From Nocardioides alcanivorans (GTDB taxonomy: Bacteria > Actinomycetota > Actinomycetes > Propionibacteriales > Nocardioidaceae): 64,000 nt of DNA. A program made the translations under genes and the position numbers. How positions within the stretch are numbered: the stretch's first letter is position 1; each line of letters starts with the position of its first letter. Under the pieces are notes generated by a model. It was not told where the DNA came from, ran no database searches, and saw only the letters and a list, made by a program, of their open reading frames with translations. Positions 51,698 to 60,458 of this stretch are shown here, one piece after another. The stretch covers positions 62,001-126,000 of the forward strand of contig NZ_JAKGRW010000019.1 of the NCBI RefSeq assembly GCF_021555175.1. Direction: 5' to 3'.

Positions 51698-52996
51698 ATG
51701 ACCCCCGTGAGCGCGCCCGAGAACACCACGCCCCTTGCTGATCGCTCCCCCGCGGAGCTCGCCGCCTTCCTTGACGCCCAGCGTCAGGCCTACTCCGAGC
51801 TCACCTCGCGCGGGCTGGCCCTGGACCTGACTCGGGGCAAGCCTGCGCCGACCCAGCTCGACCTCTCCAACGGTCTGCTGACGTTGCCCGACGGCTTCAA
51901 GGACGCGGCGGGGGTCGACGTACGCAACTACGGCGGTCTCGACGGCATCGCCGAACTGCGCGAGATGTTCGCCGACCTGTTGTGGGTCGAGCCCGAGCAG
52001 GTCATCGCCGGTGGCAACTCCAGCCTGGTGATGATGCGCCAGGTGCTGGTGGACCTCTGGCTCAAGGGCGCCGTCGACGGCGACCGCCCGTGGGGCGCCG
52101 AGGAGAAGGTCCGCTTCCTGTGCCCCGTGCCGGGCTACGACCGCCACTTCACCCTGCTCGAGTGGTTCGGCATCGAGATGGTGACCGTGCCGATGAACGA
52201 CGACGGCCCCGACGCCGATGCCGTGGAGGCGCTCGTCGCCGAGGATGCCAGCATCAAGGGCATCTGGATCGTGCCGACCTATGCGAACCCGAGCGGATCG
52301 ATCGTCTCCGACGAGGTGGCCCGTCGCCTGGCCTCGATGAGGACTGCGGCGCCGGACTTCAAGATCCTGTGGGACAACGCCTACGCCTTCCACCACCTCA
52401 CCGAGGACGAGGCCAAGAGCGCCGACATCCTCACGCTGGCTGCCGAGGCGGGGCATCCCCACCGGGCGATCATGTTCGCCTCGACGTCCAAGATCACGTT
52501 CGCCGGCGCCGGGGTGGCCTTCCTGGCTGGCTCGGTCGAGACGGTGAAGTGGTACGTCGGTCACCTCGGCAAGGGTGAGATCGGCCCCGACAAGATCAAC
52601 CAGCTGCGGCACTCACAGTTCTTCGGCTCGGCCCAAGGCGTGCGTGACCACATGCAGAAGCACCGCGACATCATCGCGCCGAAGTTCGCCGAGGTGGAGC
52701 GCGTGCTCAGCAGTCAGCTGGGCGGACTCGGGGTGGCCGAGTGGACGAAGCCCACCGGGGGTTACTTCGTGAGCCTCGACGTGCTCGACGGCACCGCGTC
52801 GCGGGTCGTCCAACTGGCCAAGGAGGCAGGCATCGCGCTCACCCCGGCCGGCTCGTCCTTCCCCTACGGCGACGACCCCAACGACCGCAACATCCGGCTC
52901 GCACCCACCTTCCCCACACCTGAGGCGGTGGTCGAGGCCATGGAGGCCGTGACGACATGCGTGCTGCTGGCGGCCGCGGAGAAGCTCGCCGGCTGA
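51698..52996 (+). CDS. Aminotransferase class I, MocR-type aspartate aminotransferase family
   Basis: 432-aa PLP enzyme. YGGLDGIAELREMFADLL, GNSSLVMMRQVLVDLW, PVPGYDRHFTLLEWFGIEM, PTYANPSGSIV and WDNAYAFHHL surround the active site; the PLP lysine is in FASTSKITFAGAGVAF. Matches the subgroup Ic aspartate aminotransferases of actinobacteria (Mycobacterium Asp5 type). ATG 51698 (TPVSAPENTT) is used; a GTG four codons later is possible. Adenosine deaminase follows after five bases. Confidence 0.88.
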   Translation: MTPVSAPENTTPLADRSPAELAAFLDAQRQAYSELTSRGLALDLTRGKPAPTQLDLSNGLLTLPDGFKDAAGVDVRNYGGLDGIAELREMFADLLWVEPEQVIAGGNSSLVMMRQVLVDLWLKGAVDGDRPWGAEEKVRFLCPVPGYDRHFTLLEWFGIEMVTVPMNDDGPDADAVEALVAEDASIKGIWIVPTYANPSGSIVSDEVARRLASMRTAAPDFKILWDNAYAFHHLTEDEAKSADILTLAAEAGHPHRAIMFASTSKITFAGAGVAFLAGSVETVKWYVGHLGKGEIGPDKINQLRHSQFFGSAQGVRDHMQKHRDIIAPKFAEVERVLSSQLGGLGVAEWTKPTGGYFVSLDVLDGTASRVVQLAKEAGIALTPAGSSFPYGDDPNDRNIRLAPTFPTPEAVVEAMEAVTTCVLLAAAEKLAG

Positions 52997-53001
52997 CCAC
53001 C

Positions 53002-54036
53002 GTGACGGGTCTGCGGCGCGACCTCGCCAGCCTGCCGAAGGCGCATCTGCACCTGCACTTCACGGGGTCGATGCGCCACACGACCCTGGTCGAGCTCGCG
53101 CTGCGTGACGGCATCCACCTCCCCGATGCACTGGTGGAGGACTGGCCGCCGCAGCTCTCGGCCGCCGACGAGAAGGGCTGGTTCCGCTTCCAACGGCTCT
53201 ACGACGTGGCCCGTTCGGTGCTGCGCACCCCCGACGACGTACGCCGCCTGGTGTTCGAGGCTGCCGAGGACGACGTCCGCGAGGGCGGCCGGTGGCTGGA
53301 GATCCAGGTCGACCCGAGCGGCTACGCCAACCTCTTCGGCGGGATCACTGCCTTCACCGACCTGGTGCTCGACTGCGTGCGCGACGCCTCCGAGCGCACC
53401 GGGCTGGGGATGGCCGTGGTGATCGCGGCCAACCGCACTCGTCACCCCCTCGATGCCCGCATCCTCGCCCGACTGGCAGCCCAGTACGCCGGGCGCGGCG
53501 TGGTCGGCTTCGGGCTCTCCAACGACGAACGGCGCGGCTCCACGGCCGACTTCGCGCACGCCTTCTCGATCGCGGAACGGGCGGGCCTGATGCTGGCGCC
53601 GCACGGCGGTGAACTGCGCGGCCCCGATCACGTGCGACTCTGCCTGGACCACCTGCATGCCGACCGCCTCGGGCACGGAGTGCGCTCGGCCGAGGACCCG
53701 GCGCTGTTGGAGCGCATCGCGGCCGCAGGCGTCGCGCTGGAGGTCTGCCCGGTCTCCAACGTCGCCCTGGGCGTCTACTCGGACCTGACGTCGGTGCCGT
53801 TGCCCCAACTCCTGGAGGCAGGGGCCACCGTGGCACTCGGCGCCGACGACCCGCTGCTCTTCGGCTCCCGGCTCGAGGGCCAGTACGCCACCATGCGTGC
53901 CGCCCACGGGCTCAGCGACGCCCAGCTCGCCGAACTCGCCCGGATGTCGTTCCGCGCCTCCCGGGCTCCCTCCGACCTCGTCGCCCGGGCCCTCGCCGAC
54001 ATCGACACGTGGCTGGCCACTCCGGCGTCCTACTGA
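53002..54036 (+). CDS. add: Adenosine deaminase family protein
   Basis: Zinc hydrolase converting adenosine to inosine or a related amidohydrolase; 344 aa. Metal and substrate motifs: KAHLHLHFTGSMRHTTL (HxH), APHGGELRGPDHVRLCL, RLGHGVRSAEDPALL, VCPVSNVALGVYSD, GADDPLLFGSRLEGQY. GTG 53002 is taken because homology starts there; the extension to 52957 overlaps the aminotransferase. Substrate could be adenosine or 6-aminodeoxyfutalosine-like compounds. Confidence 0.88.
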   Translation: MTGLRRDLASLPKAHLHLHFTGSMRHTTLVELALRDGIHLPDALVEDWPPQLSAADEKGWFRFQRLYDVARSVLRTPDDVRRLVFEAAEDDVREGGRWLEIQVDPSGYANLFGGITAFTDLVLDCVRDASERTGLGMAVVIAANRTRHPLDARILARLAAQYAGRGVVGFGLSNDERRGSTADFAHAFSIAERAGLMLAPHGGELRGPDHVRLCLDHLHADRLGHGVRSAEDPALLERIAAAGVALEVCPVSNVALGVYSDLTSVPLPQLLEAGATVALGADDPLLFGSRLEGQYATMRAAHGLSDAQLAELARMSFRASRAPSDLVARALADIDTWLATPASY

Positions 54037-54080
54037 CCCTCCGCCGCGCCCCGGTCATTTCCTTGACTTCGTCAACCATC

Positions 54081-54146
54081 GGGGTCGTCCCTAACAGATT
54101 TGTAGTTTTCGGGCCAGAAATCTACAAATCTGTTAGGGACGATCCC
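54081..54146. repeat. Long AT-richer inverted repeat between convergent add and murB
   Basis: Perfect 21-bp arms at 54085-54105 (begins TCGTCCCTAACAGATTTGTA) and 54122-54142, extended outward by GGGG/TCCC to about 25 bp and inward by TTTTC/GAAAT, around a GGGCCA apical loop. The base composition is clearly lower in GC than the flanks. Position between convergent genes suits a bidirectional terminator, but the arm length is more typical of a small non-autonomous element. Confidence 0.8.
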
Positions 54147-54150
54147 GCGT

Positions 54151-55182
54151 TCACAGGGAGCAGTTGACCAGGACGGGTTCGTTGACGAGGCGGATGCCGA
54201 AGGCTGACTCCACCCCGTCGCGGACGTGGCGGGCGAGGGCGAGGAGGTCGGCGGCGGTGGCGGCGCCGCGGTTGGTCAGGGCCAGCGTGTGCTTCGTGGA
54301 GAGGCTGGCTGGGGCACCGGGTGCGAGGGAGAAGCCCTTGCCAAAGCCGGCGTGGTCGATGAGCCAGGCTGCACTGGTCTTCACGGTGCCGTCGGGCTGG
54401 TCGAACCGGGGGCACCGGCAGGCAGCGCGGCGGCCTCCGTCACGGTGAGCACCGGGTTGGTGAAGAACGAGCCGGCGCTCCAGGTGTCGTGGTCAGCGGC
54501 GTCGAGCACCATGCCCTTGCCCGCGCGCAGAGCCAGGACCGAGGCTCGTACGGCGGCCAGTGGGGCCCGCTCCCCGGCTCGACTCCCAGCGTGCGCGCCA
54601 GCTCGGCGTAGCGGACCGGCTGTCCCAGTGGGTCGACGGCGAGACGGAAGGTCACGGCGAGCACCACGAACCGGTCCGGATCCGCCTTGAACCTGCTGTG
54701 CCGGTAGCCGAAGGAGCACTCATGACCGGCGAAGCGTCGTACCCCCGAAGACGGCGGTCCCAGACGGTGACCTCGGCGACGGTGGCGGAGACCTCCTGAC
54801 CGTAGGCTCCGACGTTCTGGATCGGGGTGGCCCCGACCGCGCCGGGGATCCCGGAGAGCGCCTCGATGCCGCTCCAGCCCTCCGTGACGGCGCGGGCGAC
54901 GAAGTCGTCCCAGCCCACGCCCGCCTGGGCCGTCACGAGCACCTCAGGGCCCTCCTGCGCCACCTCGACGCCCTCGGTGGCCACCCGGACGACCGTCCCC
55001 GCGAAACCCTCGTCCGCCACCAGCAGGTTGCTGCCGCCGGCGACGAGCAGCACCGGCTCCGCCACGGCATCGGCGGCGGCGACGGCGTCGGTCAACTCGG
55101 CCAGGGTGGTGGCATGCACCAGACGGCCTGCGGGGCCGCCGACACGCAGGGTGGTGAGTTCGGCGAGGCGCGCCTCAGGCAC
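54151..55182 (-). CDS. murB: UDP-N-acetylmuramate dehydrogenase (three frameshifts in this sequence)
   Basis: Reduces UDP-GlcNAc-enolpyruvate to UDP-MurNAc for cell-wall synthesis. Restored 344 aa. FAD domain: [55 protein letters not shown] and VGAYGQEV. Substrate domain: [12 protein letters not shown] with the catalytic Ser, and [12 protein letters not shown]. Three one-base losses: plus-strand ccccc 54742-54746, cccc 54572-54575 and ggggg 54408-54412. The gene is essential, so these are taken as sequence errors. GTG 55182 overlaps the hadB-like stop. Confidence 0.92.
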
Positions 55183-55559
55183 GCACGACCGCCTTCATCG
55201 CACCCAGCACCGACACCTCGCCGCTGGTGACGGAGACCGCGAGGGTGCGCGTGCCCTCCCCTCGGCGCTGACCTTGCCGCTGACGGTGACGGTGACGCCG
55301 GCGTCGTCGTCAGGGACCACGACAGGCTTGGTGAACTTGGCCCCGAACTCGACGATCCGGTCGGGGCCCCGGCCCATTCCTCCACCGCGCGGGTGGCCAG
55401 GGCCAGGGTCAGCATGCCGTGGGCGATCACGCCGGGCAGCCCGACAGAGGTCGCCACGCGCTCGGACCAGTGGATCGGGTTGAAGTCACCGCTGGCCCCC
55501 GCATAGCGGACCAGGTCGGCCCGGGTGACGGTGAACTCCCGGGGAGTGAGCTCGGTCAT
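55175..55559 (-). CDS. hadB: MaoC-family dehydratase, HadB-like (two frameshifts in this sequence)
   Basis: Hot-dog (3R)-hydroxyacyl dehydratase subunit; restored 128 aa. TRADLVRYAGASGDFNPIHW contains the catalytic Asp and His, then VIAHGMLTLALATRAVEEW, IVEFGAKFTKPVVVPDDDA and the end TLAVSVTSGEVSVLG. Breaks at 55363-55370 (G4/C4 run) and at plus-strand cccc 55258-55261. It follows the HadA-like gene by one base and overlaps murB by eight. Likely dimer partner of the HadA-like protein in fatty-acid elongation. Confidence 0.87.
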
Positions 55560-55560
55560 C

Positions 55561-55959
55561 TCAGGCCTCCGACCGGTGGATCAGCGTGGACTTGGTGCGG
55601 CACACGACGGAGCCGTCGGCGGCCTTGATGAGGCTGGTGGTGCCGATGATGTCGTTGCCGCCGATCTGGCGCAGCGTGTCGACCACGAGGGTCGCGGTGA
55701 GCACGTCGCCCACCTGCACCGGCCGCTCGTAGGCGAAGCGCTGCTCGCCGTGCACGATGCGGAAGAGGTCGGCCTCGACGTCTGCCAGGAAGTCGTTCAT
55801 CGCGGCAAAGGCGACCACGATCGGGAAGGTCGGCGGCACGACGCCGTCGACCGGACTGGTCCCGATCGCCTCCGCGAACTCGCGGACCTTGACCTGGGTG
55901 ACCTCGTAGGGCGTGGTCGGCGGGAACTCCCTGCCCACCAGGGCGGCGTCGATCGGCAT
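55561..55959 (-). CDS. hadA: MaoC-family dehydratase, HadA-like (FAS1-type N-terminal MaoC domain)
   Basis: 132 aa: MPIDAALVGREFPPTTPYEV, PPTFPIVVAFAAMNDFL, RIVHGEQRFAYERPVQVGDV and VVCRTKSTLIHR. This is the non-catalytic-type partner with the MaoC_dehydrat_N fold. ATG 55959 is leaderless: TAGCGT (55967-55972) lies seven bases upstream. The gene order rpmG-hadA-hadB is that of Mycobacterium (Rv0634B-Rv0636); hadC is not seen. Confidence 0.88.
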   Translation of the reverse strand: MPIDAALVGREFPPTTPYEVTQVKVREFAEAIGTSPVDGVVPPTFPIVVAFAAMNDFLADVEADLFRIVHGEQRFAYERPVQVGDVLTATLVVDTLRQIGGNDIIGTTSLIKAADGSVVCRTKSTLIHRSEA

Positions 55960-56060
55960 GTCGCGAACGCTACCAACGCCCGTCCGCGGACGCTCCGCCG
56001 CGTTCCGCCGGGTACGTCGCCCCGCGAGCCGTGCGCTCGGCGTACCCCTGCTCGAGCCCC

Positions 56061-56118
56061 AACTGAAGGTTCGCCGCCCCCAACTGAAGGTTCGCCGTGC
56101 CTGACTGAAGGTTCGCGC
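56061..56118. repeat. Three direct repeats at exact 21-bp period upstream of hadA
   Basis: AACTGAAGGTTCGCCG at 56061-56076 and 56082-56097, and GACTGAAGGTTCGCGC at 56103-56118. Spacing is exactly 21 bp, two DNA turns, so all copies face the same side of the helix. They lie between the rpmG terminator and hadA, about 90 bp upstream of the hadA -10. The rest of the gap 55960-56127 shows no gene. Confidence 0.85.
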
Positions 56119-56127
56119 TGCAAATGG

Positions 56128-56170
56128 CGTCGAGGGCGACACCCCAAGAGCTGGGGTGTCGCCCTCGACG
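56128..56170 (-). terminator. rpmG terminator
   Basis: Perfect 18-bp stem (CGTCGAGGGCGACACCCC and its complement) with the 7-nt loop AAGAGCT, 19 bases after the rpmG stop. It separates tRNA-Thr/tRNA-Met/rpmG from hadAB. Confidence 0.85.
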
Positions 56171-56189
56171 GACGATTGAGCGAACCGCG

Positions 56190-56360
56190 TCAGCGGGTCT
56201 CGCGGTGCACGGTGTGCGTGCGGCAACGCGGGCAGAACTTCTTCAGGTCGAGCCGGTCGGGGTCGTTCCGACGGTTCTTCTTGGTGATGTAGTTCCGCTC
56301 CTTGCAGTCCACGCACGCGAGCGTGATCTTCGGACGAACGTCAGAGCTCTTGCTGGCCAC
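56190..56360 (-). CDS. rpmG: Ribosomal protein bL33, zinc-binding form
   Basis: 56 aa: [53 protein letters not shown]. Both CxxC pairs are present (C+ form). GTG 56360 is chosen because bL33 starts (V/M)[10 protein letters not shown]. Confidence 0.97.
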   Translation of the reverse strand: MASKSSDVRPKITLACVDCKERNYITKKNRRNDPDRLDLKKFCPRCRTHTVHRETR

Positions 56361-56415
56361 GGGGATCCTTCTCCACAGTTGTTGCACCGGATGGTGCGCG
56401 TTGCGTCGTATTGAG

Positions 56416-56489
56416 TAGCGAGGGCCGGACTCGAACCGGCGACACCACGATTATGAGTCGTGTGCTCTAACCACCTGAGCTACCCCGCC
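56416..56489 (-). tRNA. tRNA-Met (CAU anticodon, elongator type)
   Basis: Minus strand: acceptor GGCGGGG with G-U pairs to CCTCGCT, D arm TAGCTCAGGTGGTTAGAGC, anticodon loop CTCATAA, T arm CCGGTTCGAGTCCGG. Standard elongator tRNA-Met appearance; CCA not encoded. Confidence 0.96.
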
Positions 56490-56539
56490 ACCGGGACGGG
56501 GCTCCCGGCCGGATCTCTCCGGCCGGGTTCCCTACCCAG

Positions 56540-56612
56540 AGCCCCTTTACGGAATCGAACCGTAGACCTTCTCCTTACCATGGAGACGCTCTGCCGACTG
56601 AGCTAAAGGGGC
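56540..56612 (-). tRNA. tRNA-Thr (GGU anticodon)
   Basis: Minus strand: acceptor GCCCCTT / AAGGGGC, D arm TAGCTCAGTCGGCAGAGC, anticodon stem TCTCC/GGAGA with loop ATGGTAA (anticodon GGT), T arm ACGGTTCGATTCCGT. CCA not encoded. Confidence 0.96.
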
Positions 56613-56624
56613 GCAGCGACGAGA

Positions 56625-56652
56625 ACGATACACAGACATGGGCGAGCACCAA
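56625..56652 (-). promoter_or_regulatory. Promoter of tRNA-Thr/tRNA-Met/rpmG
   Basis: Minus strand: TTGGTG (56647-56652), 16 bp, TATCGT (56625-56630), 12 bases before the tRNA-Thr 5' end. Confidence 0.6.
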
Positions 56653-56672
56653 AATCGAATGCCCACCGCACC

Positions 56673-58075
56673 TCAGGAGCGATCGATCCTGGCGAACGGG
56701 CGCGCTTCCTCCAGCTCGAACGCGAGCTCCAGGAGCGTCGCTTCCTGCCCCCTGGCAGCGGCGAACATCTGGCCCTGCGGGAGGCCCGAAGCAGTGGTCG
56801 CCAAGGGCAGCGAGATCGCCGGCTCCCCGGTGGCGTTCTGCAGCGGCGTGAAGGCCACCCAGTCGAGCAGGCGGTCCATGATCACGTCGAACTCCTGGGT
56901 CGGATCGAGGTGTCCGACGAGCGGGGTCTCGTGTCCCAAGGTGGGCGTGAGGACCACGTCGTGGTCTCGGAAGAAGCGCTGCGAGACCTTGCCCGACGCA
57001 GCCAACCGAGCAGTCGCCAGCGGCACCTTGTGCAGGTTGCGCTTGAAGTGCGAGAAGAGCCCGAGGGTCAGGTTGTCGAGCCGGCTGCGGTCCCAGGTGC
57101 GGTTGAACGACCGCTTGCCGTTCAGCACGATGAACGAGGCCAGCAGGGCCCAGTAGAGCTGGAAGTCCTCCGGGAAGGAGCCCGGCACCGGAGGCTCGAC
57201 CTCGGTGACGCAGTGCCCCAGGTCCTCCAGCAGCCGCCCGGTCTCGCGGGTGAGTTCCGCCACTTCCGGGGTGGCTGCACGACCCACGGAGGTGGTGACC
57301 AACGCCACCTTCAGGCGACGTCGTCCCGGCCGCTGGATGTCGCCGACCGGGGAAGCTTGAGGTTGCGGTGCACCTTCTCGGCCTCCCTGAGGAAGGCCGC
57401 GGTGTCCCGCACGGAGCGGGTGACCACGCCGTCCGCGACGATCCGCACCGGCATGTCGCGGTTCATCTTGTCCTGGGCGATGCGGTCGCGGGTCGGCTTG
57501 AAGCCGACGAGGCCGTTGACCGACGCGGGGATCCGGATGGAGCCGCCACCGTCGTTGGCATGGGCGATCGGGAGGGCACCGGAGGCCACCAGCGCGGCCG
57601 CCCCGGACGAGGAGGCTCCAGCCGTGCGGTCGAGGTCCCAGGGGTTGCGCACCGGACCGATCCGGGGATGCTCTGCCACCGCACTGAAACCGAACTCGGA
57701 CAGCTGGGACTTGCCCAGGACGAGCATGCCCGTGGCGCGATACATCGCCGCGAAGTCACCGTCCGCGTGGGCGGGGCCGGCGACGAAGGCGTCGCATCCC
57801 TGGCGAGTCGGCATGCCGGCGACGTCGGAGTTGTCCTTCACCAGGGTCGGGATGCCGGAGAAGAAGCCCGAACGCGGCGCCCGGGCCTCGCTGCGGGCCC
57901 GTTCCCAGTCGCGGTGGGCCACGGCGCCCAGCTGCGGATCGACGGCGTCGATGCGAGCGATGGCGGCGTCGACGAGCTCTGGCGACGAGACCTCGCCACG
58001 CTCCAACAGGTCGACCAGGGCAACAGTGTCGTGGTCACCGAGGGCGTCGTCGGTGAACGCATGGATGCGGCTCAT
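56673..58075 (-). CDS. Amidase (amidase signature family; one frameshift in this sequence)
   Basis: Restored 467 aa. Ser-cisSer-Lys triad: Lys in IPTLVKDNSDVAGMPT, Ser pair in DRTAGASSSGAAALVASG, and GGGSIRIPASVNGLVGFKPT. One base missing in the minus-strand C4 run (plus-strand gggg 57349-57352): KLPPVGDIQRPGRRRLKVAL is continuous when restored. ATG 58075 is leaderless (TAGCCT, six bases). Substrate unknown; similar to general amidases and 6-aminohexanoate-cyclic-dimer hydrolases. Confidence 0.88.
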
Positions 58076-58119
58076 GGCCGCAGGCTACCGCCGAGTAGCC
58101 GGGGCCGACGTGACACCCG

Positions 58120-58827
58120 TCACGTGAGCAGGTGCACCGCCACGGGCACCACGAGACTGGTGACCAGCGCGGTCAAGCCCATCGAGAGACCGGCGAAGGC
58201 ACCTTCGGTCGGGTGTTCGTGCAAGGACCGCGAGGTCCCGACGCCGTGCGAGACGGCGCCCATCGCCAGACCGCGGGCGCGCCGGTCCCGGATGCGCAGC
58301 AGGTCCATGAGTGCGGGGGCGAAGACGGCGCCGAGCACGCCCGCCGCGATCGTGAACGCCGCCACGAGCGCCCCGATGCCACCCGCGTGCTCCGTGATCT
58401 GGATGGCGATGGGGGTGGTCGCCGACTTCGGGGCCATCGTCAGCTCCAGGGCCTCACTCCCGCCGAGCAGGCGCACCAGCACCATCCCCGTCACCACCGA
58501 GACGATCGCCCCGACGGGGATCGCCACCAGCATCGGCAGCAGCACCGCCCGCACGTGGCGCACCTGGCGATACAGGGGTACGGCGAGCGCCACCGTCGCG
58601 GGTCCGAGGAAGAAGGCGACGATCGAGGCGCCGGAGAGGTATTCGTCGTAGTCGACGTCGAGCAGCCACAGCAGTGGTCCGACGACGATCACGGCGATCA
58701 GCACCGGCTGGGCAAGGGCGTGGTTGCCCGACCACCGCTTGATCTCGACTCCGATGCGGTAGCCGACCAACGTGAGCAACACGCCCGTCAGTGGGGACGT
58801 GCGGAGCATCTCGTGCACCTCGCTCAT
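58120..58827 (-). CDS. lrgB: LrgB/CidB-family membrane protein
   Basis: 235 aa, about six membrane spans: LTGVLLTLVGYRIGVEIKRW, PVLIAVIVVGPLLWLLDVDY, IVAFFLGPATVALAVPLYRQ, and the family block LELTMAPKSATTPIAIQITE, GAVSHGVGTSRSLHEHPTEG. ATG 58827 overlaps the LrgA stop by four bases. LrgAB-type pairs influence murein hydrolase release or export organic acids such as pyruvate/glycolate in other organisms. Confidence 0.9.
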   Translation of the reverse strand: MSEVHEMLRTSPLTGVLLTLVGYRIGVEIKRWSGNHALAQPVLIAVIVVGPLLWLLDVDYDEYLSGASIVAFFLGPATVALAVPLYRQVRHVRAVLLPMLVAIPVGAIVSVVTGMVLVRLLGGSEALELTMAPKSATTPIAIQITEHAGGIGALVAAFTIAAGVLGAVFAPALMDLLRIRDRRARGLAMGAVSHGVGTSRSLHEHPTEGAFAGLSMGLTALVTSLVVPVAVHLLT

Positions 58828-59198
58828 GCCGGCTCCCCCGACGCTTCCTCGTGGCCTCGCTTGCCCCGCAGCAGGAGGGTCACGAGCAGGCCGGTGGCAG
58901 CGAGGCCGAGCAGCCACGAGAGCACCAGGCCGCCCGCAATCGGGAGCCAGTCATCGCGGAGCACCGCGAAGTAGGTGATGATCCCGACCGCGGGCGGGAT
59001 GAAGAAGAGCTGCAGGTGGCGCAGCATCGCATCGGAGGCTCGGAGCACACCGGCGTCCGCAGGCGGTTTGCGCAGCAGCAACGCCACCACGAGCAGCAGC
59101 ATGCCGATCACCGGCCCCGGCACGGGCAGGTGCAGCACCCTGGCCAGGAACTCACCGATGAATTGGAAGACGAGCAGCCACATCACCCCGTTCAGCAC
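58824..59198 (-). CDS. lrgA: LrgA/CidA-family membrane protein
   Basis: 124 aa with four spans: VMWLLVFQFIGEFLARVLHL, VPGPVIGMLLLVVALLLRKP, FFIPPAVGIITYFAVL and IAGGLVLSWLLGLAATGLLV. The LPVPGPVIGM motif is the LrgA hallmark. GTG 59198 overlaps the end of tag by seven bases and aligns with the normal family N-terminus; ATG 59183 is the alternative. Confidence 0.88.
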   Translation of the reverse strand: MLNGVMWLLVFQFIGEFLARVLHLPVPGPVIGMLLLVVALLLRKPPADAGVLRASDAMLRHLQLFFIPPAVGIITYFAVLRDDWLPIAGGLVLSWLLGLAATGLLVTLLLRGKRGHEEASGEPA

Positions 59199-59800
59199 GG
59201 CAGGCCCTCGGCGTTCCACAGTCCGCTGGTGCCGCGCCGGTGGCACCCGACGAGATGGGTGTCGACCAGGCCGACGGCCTCCATCAACGCATGCATGGTG
59301 GTGGGGCCGACGAAGCTGAAGCCGCGCTTCTTGAGCGCCTTGCTGAGCGCCGTGCTCTCGGGCGAGACCGTCGGCACCTCGGTGAGGAACCGCGGGGTCG
59401 GCGTACGCGCGGGGCGGAAGGAGCCGACGAATGCCTCGAGCCCCTCCTGCTCACGCAGGGCGAGGATCGCACGGGCGTTGACCAGGCAGGCCTCGATCTT
59501 GCGACGGTTGCGAACGATCGACGCGTCCTGCATCAGGTCGTCGACGCGCGGCGGGTCGAACTCGGCGACCGCATCGGCGTCGAAACCAGCGAACGCGCGG
59601 CGGAAACCTTCGCGCTTGTCGAGGATGATCCGCCAGGAGAGACCGGACTGGAAGGCCTCGAGCGTGATCCGCTCGAAGAGGGCGGACTCGCCGTGGACGG
59701 GCAGGCCCCACTCCGTGTCGTGGTAGTCGCGCATGGTGCCGGGGGTGCCGGCCCACGGACAGCGCGCAACGCCGTCGTCCCCGATCACTGCGTCACTCAC
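59192..59800 (-). CDS. tag: DNA-3-methyladenine glycosylase I
   Basis: Removes 3-methyladenine from alkylated DNA; 202 aa. RCPWAGTPGTMRDYHDTEWG, SWRIILDKREGFRRAF, ALSKALKKRGFSFVGPTTMH and the zinc-site end VDTHLVGCHRR are all conserved. GTG 59800 (VSDAVIGDDG) is taken as start. It forms an overlapping unit with lrgAB, probably by chance of gene packing. Confidence 0.95.
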   Translation of the reverse strand: MSDAVIGDDGVARCPWAGTPGTMRDYHDTEWGLPVHGESALFERITLEAFQSGLSWRIILDKREGFRRAFAGFDADAVAEFDPPRVDDLMQDASIVRNRRKIEACLVNARAILALREQEGLEAFVGSFRPARTPTPRFLTEVPTVSPESTALSKALKKRGFSFVGPTTMHALMEAVGLVDTHLVGCHRRGTSGLWNAEGLPC

Positions 59801-59850
59801 GTGAACATCATGCCCCGAGCCCGGCCGGGCCCCTCTTCGCCCGGCTGCCG

Positions 59851-60438
59851 TCAGCGAGGTCGCGTGAGCCGGACCACGTCGGGTGGCAGGCCCCACTCGT
59901 CGCCGCCGAGTCGCGAGACCGGCGCGAGTCCGGCCATGGTCGGGCGTCCGTCACGCATCACTTCGGAGCGCACCGCGAACGCGATCACCTCACCGATCAC
60001 CTGCACACATCCACCGAGTTCGACGGTCGTGTGCAGCCGACACTCCAGCGCTGCCGGTGCCCGGACCACCCGAGGCGGGCGGACGACGTACGACGGCTCG
60101 GTGGCGATCCCCACCTCGACGGCCTCGTCGACCTCGGGCGCGAGACGGGCACTGGTCGCGTTGACCGCCTGGATCTGGGACAGGCCGGCGACGTTGACCA
60201 CGAACTCACCCGTGGCGCGGATGTTGGTGAGTGTGTCCTTCACCCCCACGGAGGTGAATGCGACCATCGGCGGGCGGTGACACACGACGGTGAAGAACGA
60301 GTGCGGCGCCAGATTGCCGACCCCGTCCGCGGAGACGGTGGAGACCCAGGCAATGGGTCGCGGCACCACCAGAGCGGTCAGCAGGGCGTAGGCATTGACG
60401 CCGGGATCTGCCGCATCGATGCGGATCCGCTCACTCAT
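59851..60438 (-). CDS. Flavin reductase-like FMN-binding protein
   Basis: 195 aa of the flavoredoxin/flavin reductase-like family: ALVVPRPIAWVSTVSADGVG, NLAPHSFFTVVCHRPPMVAF, TLTNIRATGEFVVNVAG, ECRLHTTVELG. ATG 60438 has AGGAGC upstream. 20 bases after the pirin stop, so the two probably share a transcript. Partner unknown. Confidence 0.87.
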   Translation of the reverse strand: MSERIRIDAADPGVNAYALLTALVVPRPIAWVSTVSADGVGNLAPHSFFTVVCHRPPMVAFTSVGVKDTLTNIRATGEFVVNVAGLSQIQAVNATSARLAPEVDEAVEVGIATEPSYVVRPPRVVRAPAALECRLHTTVELGGCVQVIGEVIAFAVRSEVMRDGRPTMAGLAPVSRLGGDEWGLPPDVVRLTRPR

Positions 60439-60458
60439 GCTCCTGCGCTTCCTCAGCG

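Noticed and set aside
54151-55559. Interpretation of murB and hadB as decaying pseudogenes
   Set aside because: All five breaks are single-base losses in G/C runs and the coding sequence is otherwise perfect; the same pattern hits rpoB, so sequence error is the simpler explanation.
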